From Apis mellifera (taxonomy: Eukaryota; Arthropoda; Insecta; Hymenoptera; Apidae), in assembly GCF_003254395.2 (NCBI RefSeq), contig NC_037646.1:4170381-4234380 (forward strand): DNA of 64,000 bases, in the 5' to 3' direction. A program made the translations under genes and the position numbers. How positions within the stretch are numbered: position 1 is the stretch's first letter; every line of letters begins with the position of its first letter. The notes beneath the pieces were generated by a model. The model was not told the origin of the DNA, ran no database searches, and was given only the letters and a program-made list of their open reading frames with translations. Positions 26,416 to 39,400 of the stretch are shown piece after piece.

Positions 26416-26774
26416 AAGGAAGACAGGTGGGGAGAACCACTGCCTCTAATTTCACCATCCCTTCCGCTATCGATTCCTTTCCTCTTTGACCAGGGCATAT
26501 TTACGGCAAACTTTTCGTATTACATGAAACATTTTGCGCGAAAGAGAAGCTTGATTGTTGACACAAGTTATACGATGGTAAACAGGGAAATATTCGAGTG
26601 AAATTCGCGTCGGATGAAATGTAAGAAAATATCACGCGTTTTTCGGGGAATATTTTTCCAACCGTATGCTTCGATTTCCATTTCGTGCAACGATTCGCAA
26701 CGTAATTTTTTTATTATTGCCCTCTCCTTTCTTTGATTTTTCTTCTTTGCTTGCTGTTTGAACCTAACAAAGTC

Positions 26775-26798
26775 TATATATATATATATATATATATA
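26775..26798. repeat. (TA)n microsatellite
   Basis: About 12 TA units, ending just upstream of the isolated ACAGGG terminus at 26809. Confidence 0.95.
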
Positions 26799-26808
26799 AA
26801 GGGTAGTA

Positions 26809-26832
26809 TTATACAGGGTTTCATTTTATATT
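26809..26832 (+). mobile_element. isolated ACAGGG-type terminus
   Basis: TATACAGGGTTTCATTTTAT, directly after an (AT)n tract, resembles the terminal repeat of the element at 14742 and the widespread TACAGGGTGT-type ends of insect MITEs. No partner end was found within the next kilobase. Confidence 0.2.
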
Positions 26833-27224
26833 CGTTTCCCTGTTTAAATTGGAGAAATAATTAAAGCAGCATAAATTAGTGAAATTATATAACATTCGTA
26901 ACAATTCGTTTAACACTTTTGATTAGTAGGTAATATATGGATTGATTAAAAATTGTTTCAAGATATTTACAAATAGTTTTATTTCGAAAAAGAAAAAACA
27001 GAGTAGAAAATGTCTCTCCTTAAATATTCTCCTTAAATTATGTAAATTGCATTACTTGTTCGTACTTTTCTCTCCTAAGGGGGAAAAAATAATATGTTCC
27101 TTCCTAGGTCGAAAATTTATTACAATATTTAAACATTGCATTCAATCACTCCATATATCAAATTTACACTATCGCGCAAACAATATATCGTATAAAATAA
27201 ATCAATTCAAAAAATTAACTCTCG

Positions 27225-27241
27225 TTATTATTATTATTATT
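27225..27241 (+). repeat. (ATT)n trinucleotide repeat
   Basis: About five ATT units. Confidence 0.8.
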
Positions 27242-28310
27242 CCATCGAGCTCGATTATTACGCGTTTCCCGAACGATCTCTCCTTCTCTTTCTCTCTTCT
27301 TCCTCTCTCACTTCACGATAACAAACCGTATATCTAAATACTCTCTCAAAAATTCTCGCCCCGCCAATATCTCGTAGTTACGACACGAAACACGGATAGG
27401 CATCTTCTCCATAGGACACACAAGAGAAGAGGGAAAGGAGAAATTGGGAGTCTAGCGAGCGCCACTTGATTAACCCCTTCAAAATCATAGGATCGATCCT
27501 CGCCCCTTCATCTGGCTCACGGACAATGGTTGAATAGACACGATGGAATGACGTAGAGCGTGGTGTGACACGCATCTTTAGCCGGAATAATGCCAGGATA
27601 TTCGATCGTGTCCTCTTATCAAAGACGAAAATAGGGGTGCATGTATGTAGTAATGGGATATCCTTTTTTTTGTTTGTTCAAAATTTTACGAATTTTCTCG
27701 AATCAAGTTCTCTTATTTTATTACCGCCAATTATCCGTTTCTTTTCATCGTCGATTTATAAACACGGTGTGTACGTAGATTTGATTTTAGAACGAAATGA
27801 ATCGTGCAGGAGATCACGAGATCACACTTTCCTATCGGAGGATCGAGAAATTTCGAAACGAAATCGCATTGCACTTCGGACATTTCCCGAGCCGCTTGGG
27901 ACAAATACGACACGGAAGCGTGTAAGTGGCAATACGGGTTCGGATCGACTCGGCAACAGTCGGATACGATCGGCTAAACAACTGGGGCTCTAACAACTGG
28001 GCCTCAAGGGACCGTTGAGTCCGATTCGAGGTCCGACTGCCACTCAACTGTCCAAAATCCCGTTCGATTTCGCTTCGAATTTTCCCGCTTCGACCCGATC
28101 TCGCAACCCCAAAGCGCATGTTGCTGCGCTTCAAAGTCAATATCGCCCTCTAAAAGATGAATCCGTTCGCAACACGAGATTGGTTTGAGCATTTTTTCAT
28201 TAAATGTACTTCCTTTCGAAAAATCTACTCATTTCGAATCGAGAAAGTGTCATTTTTCCTTTTTTTGAGTCGTATTTATGTACCATGGCAGTAATCGTTT
28301 GATATCGTTC

Positions 28311-28370
28311 GATAAATCGAGATAAGCGTATCGATAATCATCCGTCATAGTGGCCTGTCGATCTCGATAA
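28311..28370. promoter_or_regulatory. DRE-like palindrome with four GATAA cores (candidate promoter or enhancer)
   Basis: TATCGATA at 28329-28336 is the core of the DNA replication-related element bound by DREF in insects. GATAA cores start at 28311, 28321, 28333 and 28366, three of them preceded by TC or AT in a TCGATAA-like context. A G+C-richer, CpG-rich patch follows from about 28560 to 28980. No transcript start or protein was recognised downstream. Confidence 0.3.
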
Positions 28371-30023
28371 ACGGGTCATTAATGTACTTAAGGATGTTAA
28401 CAATCATTAAAAGCGATGATGGGTATCGCGTGATCGTTCCTCTTCGAACAAATCGAACCGAGTACGCTAAAAAACACGTAATATCAATGCCGATTCAACA
28501 ATATTATTATTTGCTTTCCCACCGTCGGCTCGGCCAACCCTTAAACTACCCTCTCTCCCTTTCCTCCTGCCCCTCCTTTTGACTAGTGCGCTGTTTGCCG
28601 TGCGACGCCCATGGATTCCCTTCCCGTGGCCTCAGGCGTATCGTGACTATCTCAGAAACAGCTGGAGCATACACAGCATCAGCATCGTCATATAGATGGC
28701 GGTAGGTGCTTCACTTCCGTTCTCGGAGGTCACTGGAACACACACGCGCGCGCACGTTACGCGCAATGTTATTACGTTGTCTTGTATGGAGGTTTGCGGT
28801 TAATGTGTACACTTGTCACCTAAACTGGCCATTACGGGCCATGATGAGTTGATTAAACGATAGTTGGCGTCCTTTGCTGAATTTTGGACATGTTGCAGAT
28901 TATGCTTTGTCGTATAACGTTAAGTTTCCATTGTGCGGTGTGCAGTTTGTCAGTAGGTAATTAGAAATCATTTTCGGCCCGTGTTCTATTAGCCAGTTTA
29001 AGCGAACGTTTAATAAATCTTATAAATCAATATCGGCAATTTTATACGTATTTTATATATAAATGTACGGTTGAATATGGTATTTCTTACGCTTAATCAT
29101 ACGAGAGACGTTTTTAAGGAAGAAAACGACTCGAAAATTTTGCTCGCAAGGCGATTCTTTTTGATTTTTTTTTAATTTAATTTGAAAAATGAAGTACGAG
29201 ATAAATTATGATGACAAATGAATTCGTTATACTTGATGGAAAATTGAAATTGACGAATATAGATGGTTGGGTAGTAGATATGATGGTATGGATTGGAAAT
29301 TTAATGAATAGATATTGTGCTCGTTGATAGAAAGAGTAATTGGTAGATTTTCATGTCGATAGAACTATCATGTGTTATTGACTACGATGCGTACGCGAAA
29401 GCCAAATATCTGTATTCCGTCGATATCAACAGATGCTGAAGATCAATGGAGATACAAGCTTAAATTGCATCGGTGGTACACAGGACGATGATATTTCAAA
29501 GTTGCCATGTCTAATTCCTTTCATCAAATTCCCAAATAGCTCAGACTCATTGAAGTGTCATTGTTGCACTTCCAAATATACAACGTATCTCGTGGAAAAT
29601 ATTTCATAAATAATATTTAAAAAATAATAAAAAATATTTATATAACGAAGAATATCTTCTCTTTTTCGTTTTAATAAAAAATGGTGAATCAATTATCGAA
29701 ACAAATCAAATTGACTTTTAAATTTATTATTTTCACATATTAATTAAAATATACAGATATTTTTGACAAAATTAAATTATCAATTTTCATTAAGTGAGAA
29801 ATACAATTATATATTTATAATATATTCAATATTTTTTGTATATTTATAATATAATATTTTTTCTTGTGATAATAATTTCAAAGAAATCCGTATTTCTTAA
29901 TTAATGAAAGCCATTTCACAACGATTAATTCCCAAAATTGGATTCTCTTCAAAATAAACGTGGGATTAAAACGCTTAACAAATCCATAAACGTTACCAAA
30001 TCGCATATCAAAATCAATTCATT

Positions 30024-30041
30024 AAAAAAAAAAAAAAAAAA
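30024..30041 (+). repeat. poly(A) tract
   Basis: An A-run of about 18 bases, about 200 bases before the (CT)n run. Confidence 0.9.
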
Positions 30042-30237
30042 GAACCATACACTAATTCGAGGGAATTTTAGCATAATCCAGAAAGTGATCGAACCTTATT
30101 TGATCAGCCCATTAACCCACACCCTCCCTTCCTTCCTTCCTCCATTTATCAATTTTTCTCTGTTCATCCATCCGTCGTCCGCTTCATCATATACTAATGG
30201 TTACAGAAGATTATCCAAAAAGCATTTTCTACGAATT

Positions 30238-30240
<3 letters not shown>

Positions 30241-30270
<30 letters not shown>
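30241..30270 (+). repeat. (CT)n microsatellite
   Basis: About 14 CT units grading into a CCCTC-rich end. It produces Ser-Leu and Arg-Glu artefact frames on the two strands. Confidence 0.95.
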
Positions 30271-30275
<5 letters not shown>

Positions 30276-31493
30276 CCTCTTTCTGAATCCGTAATACGAT
30301 TAAACCAACCTCGGAATATTGAAACGTAATAAAAGCCGGTATCGGAGCGGAAAACGTCGCCTGCCCTTGCTGGGTAGACAGCATTAAACGGGTAAGGCCG
30401 ATTGATTTTCCCTTCTTGGTTCCGCTTTGTTCCTTGGGCCGAGGGAAAAGTCAATTTCGCAAAAACAATTCTGCGGACCACGGGCCAGAAATACGTAGTA
30501 CGAGTCAACGAACACGGGTGCCAGTCTGCGAAAGGAGACCGGTGTGAACGAAATGAAATTACCGCGGCTGCACGATCGAACGAAATTTTCTGTAACGTCG
30601 ATGCGGGGGAGTTTGATGGCTAAGGGGAACGGGATCGACCGCCTTCGAATTAGAACCCGCTTTCTTTCTTGACGTATCAATCCTTCGGGTAATGGACACC
30701 CGATTTTTATCCGAACCGATTCGATCGAAATGTAAATATATATCGTATATCCAACTCTGACAAGGCTGATTACTTTCGTTTTATATCTCAATGTCGAGTG
30801 TGTAAAGTTTTAGAAACTTCGAGAGAAAGTTTGAAAGAATTAATACTTTTCGATTTCTCGTCCCGATTTTACGCGGTGAAGTAGTTTGGGATATATTAAA
30901 AATCTTTTTTTCCTTTTTTATCGGGACGAAAGCGAGATTGAGATATAAAAATTTGAAGTAGGTTAATAAAATTATAAAATTCCAAGTTTATGGATTGTTT
31001 AATATTAGGATATTAAAGTTGTTTTAATGGCGATAAATTATTGTTTTTTGCTTGTTGTTAAAGAAATGCGGATTTTGAAATATAAACTCTGAATTTCGAA
31101 GTATGTTTTGTACTTGTTTTTAAACTAATATAAAAGTGGAAATAAATTTCATTGTTATATAGAGATGCAAATGTTTTATTTGATTAAAATTTTGGATATA
31201 GTTTTATAAAGTTTTTTTCACAAAGAGGGCACAAGTGTTGAAATTCTGTAAGGAACGCACATACTTTGGATTATGATATATTGTAGATAAAATTGTTGAA
31301 TATCTAATTTTATTTTTTAACTTTAATCTTTTTTCTTTTAGGAGTTCATTTTTTAATGTAGATAAAATATAGAAAGTAACATAGAAAAATTAAAAGTAAT
31401 TAATTTCAAAAGTCTACATGCATAATATCTTCTCTACAAAATTTTATATGTAAAATTTATGTCTTAATTAATGAATGAATTCATATATTGTAC

Positions 31494-31513
31494 ATATATA
31501 TATATATATATAT
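31494..31513. repeat. (AT)n microsatellite
   Basis: About nine AT units in strongly A+T-rich DNA. Confidence 0.9.
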
Positions 31514-33109
31514 TGATTAAACAATTAATCTCTGCCGTTAAAATCATGCACGTTGTTGCTATAATGATTTATTGATATATTATTCATTGATATAAGTACG
31601 TGAAATTTGTTTAATAATTATTCATACCATTGTTTGCTTTCAGATATAAAATAAAAATAAACATTTATGCCGCGAGTGGTTTTGGGAATAACAATAAGTT
31701 TTGTCAAGTAAAACACGAAAATTTTCAAAGATTTCAGAAATTAGAAGATTACAAAAGTCATAATTTGTACGATGGGATTACCTTTCTTACTTTGTACTTA
31801 ATGGAACGTGACATTTAAATTTCAATTTCTTCCTTTAAAAGGTTCTTGGAGGGCTGCTAAGTGTAAAACGTCAGAGGATTAACAAGTATTTTTGAGATAA
31901 CTTTCTAAATTTCTCACACGGCTTTTAAGACAAACTAACTACACAAGACTGCTATGTGAGAACGTTGCACATTTAATTTGCGAAAATCCGCTTATAATCT
32001 TCAATTCTGGTTTTACGTTTGGCGTTTTTTTTGTGAATTTATAATGGCATTAAATAATGGCACAAGAAAGATTCTAAATGATGGTAGGTTTAATTAAAAT
32101 TTGAAAGTTATTCATTCATTTATTTCGAGAGAGGAATTCAATAAATTGTATTTTTTTTAATTTGACGAGAAAAATAATTTTAAAGTTGAAATTGTCAGAT
32201 TATTACGTCGAGTTCTTTATCTTTCTTTGAGATATTAAAACAATCCTTTTTAATTGAAATAAAAAGTAAGAAAGTCAAGAAAGAACATTTATTGTGTTTT
32301 TCTATTATTATAAATTATGATAAATAAATATTTTGTTGGCAAAACTTCTTAAATATAATTTTTCTGCAATTTTCCAGTGGAAATTGTGTTTTTTTCAGTT
32401 CCATCGTTAACAAATGGTTAAAAAATAAAAATAATGCATTCGTATATAAAAAAAAATATTACATTTTTTTTAACAGAGCTAAATTGTAATTTGTTTTTTC
32501 TAAAAAAAGGGTCTTTTTACGAATAAATTTTAAATTTTCATTTTGCGAAAAGCACTTGAAAATAAATTACTCGATTAGAATAATAATTCTGAAAAGTTCC
32601 GAGATTTTGAAAAAAATGTAATTCCAATATTGTGAAAAATAATAGAAAGAAATAATTTCACTTAATAATATATTGTCAATAGATAAATAGACTTCTTTTG
32701 CCTTCGTTAATCGATCTTTTCGAAATTCCAATATTTCCAATTTCGATAATCCGAGCGACGAGGGTAGAATTTCGATCGTGTCGGGGAGAATTTTCAAGGG
32801 TGGCCGTGAGTGAAATTGTCGGGATAACATATAAAAATGCAATATACATGTTGGAAGCAGTTTGCAAGATTGCTGTATGGGTTTTTGGTAAGGGCTTTTC
32901 AGCGGAATTCAAGTGACCGTGCGTTTTGAGAAGTGCATGAGGCTTAAGCTGCAGGGAAATCCGGGAGAGTTCTTGATATAAAAACTCTCCAGACAACTTC
33001 ATGAGCCGGCATTCTAAAGTTCGTGACACAAGTCCTCGAAAGTTTTACAGAAACGATTTACTTAGAGAATATGGGATAAAGAACTAAAGGGTTGTTGCCA
33101 TCGTGTACG

Positions 33110-33123
33110 TTTTTTTTTTTTTT
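33110..33123 (+). repeat. poly(T) run
   Basis: A 14-base T-run followed by a short GTGTGCG-type alternating segment. Confidence 0.85.
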
Positions 33124-33990
33124 GTTTGCGTGTGCGTATCGCGTGCACGCATGCGTTCTTGCTCTCCAGGGGGTGAAAATTTCACGAGATGCGATGGTTA
33201 AGGGAAAAAGGAAAAAAAAAAAAGAAAGGGAAAAGAAACAGAGGGTGGCCTCAGTCGGTTACAGTGAAGACATAACTTTGCAAATTACATAGGATTAAGG
33301 TTGGAATGAGATTCTCGGAATGAACCAGGCTTGCAATTTTACACGCTGCTACGAGACATCGGTGCACCAAATGCCCGTTGTCTTATTTCGTATTCACTTT
33401 GCGTTTTTCCTTTTGGATAAGTTTTCCGTTATTTCGCTCGAATAGAGAATATCGATAGTGATTTGGTTTTAATAAAATCTCGAAACTCTTTTTCCTTTTT
33501 GTTCGATTCAATGTTAATTCCAATTCTAATTTAAATTTCATACGAATGAAATTTTAGTAAATTTAACTAATTAATCAAACTCTACCTTATTATATTTGCA
33601 AAGTAAATTTTTCTAATTTCTAAATTTATTCGATTATCATGCATTTCAAAGAATAGGTTTTTGGAAGATACTTTTCATTTGAACAAGAAATTCTAATTCT
33701 AATTCAACGAAAAATCGGAAGAATTGGACGATTTATTATTACGTGAACAATCTATCCATCCCTTGATAAATATGAATCTATAAACAAGCTCTTACCATAT
33801 CCCAATAAGATTTATTTCACATTACAATCTCAAAATCGTCGTCAGAACGCGAAATCCGCATTTCCAGTCACCCATCAATCAACGTCCTCTCAACTACGAA
33901 TTATGCCCGCAATAATTATAATCAATGTGTACCACGGATCCAAGGCACACATCCAAACCTCCATCCACACCGATGAAACTCGATCCTCGA

Positions 33991-36667
33991 TCGATCAATC
34001 ACACCCGAGATAACAAAAGATCGGTCTTGATCGAAAGAAGAAACGCCTCAATTACTCGATCGACGTTGCGAAACGAGGGAATTCCTATATAGATTATTCT
34101 TCAGCTTGACCGAGCCAAGAATTCCTTCACGTTCGGGTAACCCCCTAAAAGTGATTCCTTTCGACATCGTCGGTGGGCTATCGGTCAAAATAATCGACGT
34201 GGAGACATTTCCGATAATCACGCCGCTAAGCATCGTCGATCAATCACTCGATAACGTTCTCAGCCCATGGCGTGTAACTGGAGTGGCGTTCAGACGCGTT
34301 TCAACGACATCGTAGGCCAGGATATTTCCCTATCTGACTGCACGTGGCTGCCTCTCGATGGCCGTGTTGCATTGCTCGGCCGATAAGGGAGCATTGCCGA
34401 TGTCGCCGACGTTACCGATCGAGTTGTTAGTCGAGAGTTTATCCCTAACGCCGGCCCTCCTTCGCAAAATAATCGTACACGTGGCTGCGTAACGTTCGGT
34501 TGAAATAATCAAGTATCCTGAGGCCTGATAACGACACGCCACTCGTCGAGCTGGGCTCTGGGATATCGAATAAACCTATGATACACCCCCATCCTCGAAG
34601 TAAGCACGCGTTTCAGAAGCACGTCGAGTTATCGCGATACTCGATTGCTCTTATGCGAAAACCGGCCCTCCCACTTGGCATTCGAATGAAAGATAAGAAC
34701 CCCTTACTCTCTCCAATGGCCGTATGAGAGTTGATGTTACTTTTGTGACGCCATGGGTAAAGGTATTTGTATCAAGTGGTTTGGCCAAGTGACGTATGTT
34801 TTCTCTAGAAATAATTGTAATAAGCGTATTAGAGAGAGATTTGCATTTGTTTTTTCTTGGATCTATGAAAGAGTTTTTATTTTGTACTTATATAACTTAT
34901 TTGTATGTTATGAATTATGTATGATCCTCAGAATCATAGCAATATAAGCGATAATGTTATATTATACTATAGAAATATATAAGGTTATGTAAAGATGTAA
35001 CACTATATCCAAAGTTCCACAGATTGGAAACAATCGAGTTCCCATAAAGATACAATTACACAGGTCTATCTAAAAACTATTAAACAATTTATCGCGCGAT
35101 CCAAGATCGGTAAAGAGAGATTCGAAGACGTTTTTCCTCCGTTTAGTTGGTCGTCGTACACGTACGAGATCAGCGTCCAGAGATTCTGGAAAAGATTCGC
35201 GAAGCCAGTGGAACGAAAACTTGAGAGGATTAGAGGGAAAGAGAGAGAGAGAGTGAGGAGAAAGAACGATAGATATGTACGGGGTCAAGAGAGAAGAGGA
35301 CGAAGAGACGAAGTTTCGAAACGACCGACAGTCGGCATCTTTCACAGAAGTAAGTTTCTCAACGGGGTTGAATCTTATATCACGGATTTCTATTGGAAAA
35401 GAGAGGATACAGAGCAATTGCTCTAGACTTCTTGCGTGCACATTTGATTTTTTTGCGAGAGAAGAGGAAGAACGATTTCGATATAATATACCAGATCGTT
35501 GGGACGTTATCCAAAAGATGACCTCTATAGGTGATCTAATTTTCGATCTACTCGAGTTTACGGGGGAGGAACGATTCTTTTTCTTCGGCCAATTGTTTGA
35601 TCTTCCAGTTTTGTAATGGTTGTTCTTTTATCTCTCTCGTCGAAATCGTTGATAATGTAGCTTTGTTTTTGGATTGCTTTGAGTTCGGTGGAATAATTTT
35701 ATTGTTTTGAAAGAAGAGAAAATAAGTTGTTGAATGAAAATGATGTTATATGTATGTTTTATATATATAGAAAATTTGTAAATTAAAAATAAATGCTATT
35801 AACTATTATCATCAGCTTTAATATCTGAATTAAATATCACGATTTAAAATTGCAGTAGGTTTGAATTCGAATGGGATATAGTAAATGGATAAAATATTTA
35901 AAATATTCGTCAAATAAAAAAAATATTTAAAAGTTTGGAGAAAAGTTTTCTGAAAACTTTCGAGAAATCAAAGTCCAATTGTTCGTCGGAGTATTGGAAG
36001 TTCAATATATACCGAGTAATGTCAATATTTGTGCTCTGAAATCATGAAAGTTAAAAAAAAAAAAAGAAGAAGTTTGAATACGAATGGAAGAAACATATTA
36101 CTTCGTGTAATTACTAATTAATAGTAATTATTCTGCAGTAATAATACATGAAAAGGAGTTTTAGAAATTAAAGAGGAGGAATTGAGAAACTATATTCAAA
36201 GTTTCGAATTCAAGAGGATTATTAAAATCGATTATTAATACAATAGTATTAATACGTGATTATGAATATAATTAATATTTTAATATAATAATTCAAACAA
36301 TTCAAAACGTAAAATTTACCCTTTAATTTTGTATTAATTATATTCCATTCTATAACTATAATTCAATATTTCTATTGTTAATGTTGTAAAAATTGCAAAC
36401 GTTTCATAAAAATCCCGTTATTACTTTTTGAAAACATTTTGAAAATTGTACAATGATATTATTATCAATTATAATTTATTCATTATCAATTTATTATAAC
36501 AATTTTCGATTATCTCAAACTTTTTAAAGCGTAATACGCCCGTTTCAACCGTTTAATGTCCTCATTCCAATAATTTCGAATTTTCTACAATACACCGATC
36601 ACAATAACGGCGGTATCCTGCTACTATTGACCCATATACGTACTTTCCCTTCGTATCACGTGAGATA
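33991..36667. other. gene-free stretch; duplicated TCGATCAATCAC
   Basis: The patch at 33840-34760 has the 12-mer TCGATCAATCAC at 33991-34002 and again at 34236-34247. A second patch at 35070-35640 carries opposed open frames of 113-123 codons around an (AG)n run near 35238; neither is recognisable. The rest is A+T-rich. Confidence 0.55.
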
Positions 36668-36753
36668 TCTCGGTTCACCACTGCATAGTTGATTGCCTAT
36701 CCCAAATAACTCTGGTTTACCGCTGCATAGCTGATTGTCTATCCCGAAACAAC
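36668..36753. repeat. two diverged copies of a 43-bp tandem repeat
   Basis: Positions 36668-36710 and 36711-36753 are two abutting 43-base units. They share CTGCATAG, TGATTG and CTATCCC blocks in the same order, with scattered, mostly transition-type differences. The copies sit in a G+C-richer island inside A+T-rich sequence. No open frame crosses the unit usefully. Confidence 0.75.
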
Positions 36754-37948
36754 ATGATTCGGCGGCAGTCAATGGATTAAAGTGATACACGCATAACGCT
36801 AAACAACTATAATATTTCATAATAATATTTAATTTATATATTTTTAATTTATCTTTAGATAATAGTAAATTTCATAACTTGGAATATCCTTATTTCCTAA
36901 TCTTTAATTTTTCTATTATCCACAATGCATAAATTATTGCGTTTAAATTGATATTTTTAAAGACATTTTTAATATAATACGAAACGAAATAGAAGGTACA
37001 GATATTAAATAAAATAATTTAAATAAAAAAAAGAAAGAAACATTTGACAAGTCGTTAATAACGCTGAGAATTTAATTTCTCAAATATAAATAATAGGTTC
37101 AACGTTATGAATATCTAACTGCGGGATGATTCTCATGCAAGAAACTAGTGAATTGTGCACGTTTTAATCCGACAACGTAGCCGGTCGTCTGACGCCATCC
37201 ATCATATTCTACTTGCGAGAGCTAAAATTCAATTTAATCGGGCAGGCGTCGAGGTTCGTCGATAAAAACAGGATGAAAATTTTAAGATTTTTATTTGCTT
37301 GGTTGGTAAATATCCCCGCCCTGGTGGAATATAATTCATTGCCTTTTGTTACGAAAATGACACAGTTTCTCGATCCAGCCAAGGTAAAATTATTTCTATC
37401 GTTCAAAAAATCGTGGCTTTTTCACTTAAATTTGCAAATCCAAGCGCACTGCGGATAATAAGAATTTCAATAATAAACCAATAATAAAATAACGAGTTTA
37501 ATACCAGTTCAAATTAAACGTTCAAAAGAAGAGTTAAAAAATATCTGATTATATCTATCTGTATCGAAATAAATTCTATTTTATATCTTTAACAAGGAAC
37601 AAGGTACATAATATTAAAATATATTCAGAGTCTGAACAGAATACCAAGAAGAAAATTTCAATTTTCACAGGAAAATCATTTCCAAAGCTAGACATATTAT
37701 TTCTACATCTTTAATTCCTCGTATCCTGTCAACTTGTTCATCCCTTTACATAACATTCTCGAATTTAAAAATTCACCAATCTTCTCAAATTCTCTTCTTT
37801 CGATATACCGTCCAACCTTATTCACCGTGAATTCGACAAAGCATAAATTTCCACCCACACCCCCATCCTTATTCTTACCTAATTTATCGCGCGTATCGTG
37901 CATCGTCATAAGACGTCAACTTAGTCGCGACAGGAATTCCGGCTCGCC

Positions 37949-37971
37949 TATATATATATATATATATATAT
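37949..37971. repeat. (TA)n microsatellite
   Basis: About 11 TA units at the edge of the G+C-rich patch that runs from about 37985 to 38640. Confidence 0.95.
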
Positions 37972-39290
37972 TCTCTAGCTAGTGGAAAGAAGGAGAACGG
38001 GCAGAAAGGAGGGAAAGATAATAGGGATCTCTCTAACCTAGTGGACGGTCAATTAAATCTCGTGGACGTCGCGTGCAGGAAGCGGGGCGCTGCGTGCACC
38101 GGAGGCTTCCTTTCCGATTTCGAGCGGGTGGACCCTAACTCTAGAAATTTATTAGCCCGTGCGACCGACCGGCTAATCCTCGGTGGTGGTGGTAGCCCCC
38201 TCCCCCTCCCCTCGAGCGTGCAACTATTACCCGCGGCGCGCGTCCGGGGCTGGCCGCAAGCGGATCGGCCCAGGTGTGCCCGGCCACCGTGATGAAAAAA
38301 AAAAAGGAGATGGGCGGGCATGGTTTCACGTGTCGGATGGACACAGTGGGAATGCGAATGAAATGTAAACAGAAGGGTGGAAAAAGAGGGGGGGGGGAGA
38401 CTCTGTTCTTTGTTCTTACGTCGGAGACTTTTAAGTGATTCAATTTTAACGGGTGTACTCTGCGTGTCTCTGTTGGCTCAGACCCTTCCTACGGCTTTGG
38501 GGAAACGTTCTTTCGGGGAAGGGTTCGTCGGATGGGTGTATTATTAAAAGGGGGACTGGCTGAAATGTTTTTGGGGATTGGGGGAGGGTGATATTTTGAC
38601 AGGATAATTAGCAATACGAATAGGGGAGGTGTTATGTGCGATGATTGGATTTTTTTATGTGGATTTTGGAAATTTCTTTTGGATGGATATTTTCTTTTTG
38701 ATCTTTCTTAGTATTTTGAAAAATATGGATTGGGAGGATTCGTTGAAAAGAGTTAGAATGATTTTATATCAAGAAAGGAGGAGATGTTTTTATAAAGTAA
38801 TTAATAATATAAAGAAGTGCATTGTAATGCTCGGATCTTTTTATGTTTTTGAGACGGTATGTTCTTTGAAAAATCATTTTTCAAGTGAGTTTAATGGATG
38901 TTTCTCTTTTAATATTTTAATAAAGTATCAGGATATTCTAATGTCACTTTAGAATTAAACTATTCTATCTTAAAAATTTTTCAATAAACGATATTAATCG
39001 TCATATATTTCTCCTAAAGACGAATAATTAAATATTCGATTCTAAAAAAAAAATAACACGAAACTTTTAAAAAAACGTGGATTCTGCGAATTTGAATTAT
39101 TTCAAACCGTTGCAATTTTTCCGCAATCGCCGATCCATTAAAATAAAAGTTTTAACAACCTAACACCGAATATCCTCCAAAACATCGACATGCTACACGA
39201 CCTCTCCAATTCCACTAAAAAAATTATCAGATTTTTACAACTTTTACAACAATCCTTATTCATTTCAACATCGCGCTCGATTGAAAATCT

Positions 39291-39322
39291 AAAAAAAAAA
39301 AAAAAAAAAATGAAAAAAAAAA
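39291..39322 (+). repeat. poly(A) tract in the intron downstream of the Beat exon
   Basis: An A-run broken by one TG. On the minus (gene) strand it is a T-run about 80 bases after the 5' splice site. Read through, it gives the poly-Phe tail that shows this part of the open frame is not exon. Confidence 0.9.
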
Positions 39323-39400
39323 GAGACCATCGATATCTCGACGCGTCAGCACATTCACCATCACACCCCATCGAAATCATAGCGATAAAACTCGTATTAC

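Larger units (their letters stand above)
24131..28310. other. gene-free stretch with CpG-rich patch at 27360-28200
   Basis: A+T-rich to about 25000, mixed to 26700, A+T-rich to 27200, then CpG-rich. Several microsatellites fall here. The 142-codon plus-strand frame (27565-27993) and the opposing 102-codon frame (28140-27832) are unrecognised. Confidence 0.55.
28371..33990. other. gene-free stretch following the DRE-like site
   Basis: A CpG-rich patch at 28560-28980 contains an alternating CA/CG run (28737-28755) and is followed by A+T-rich DNA with patches at 30290-30780 and 32690-33400. An 8-bp stem (GGAGAGTT paired with AACTCTCC) lies at 32964-32990. No exon was recognised. Confidence 0.55.
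36754..39400. other. probable intron or downstream flank of the Beat-family gene
   Basis: This lies 3' of the recognised exon on the gene strand. It includes a G+C-rich patch at 37985-38640 with marked G excess on the plus strand from 38380, including a ten-base G-run at 38388-38397. I looked for the expected final Beat exon (continuing after V-P-x-R with V-T-S) and did not find it. Confidence 0.45.

Noticed and set aside
32964..32990. 8-bp stem hairpin (GGAGAGTT/AACTCTCC) as a microRNA candidate
   Set aside because: The pairing does not extend beyond the 8-bp stem plus two more pairs, well short of a microRNA precursor arm.
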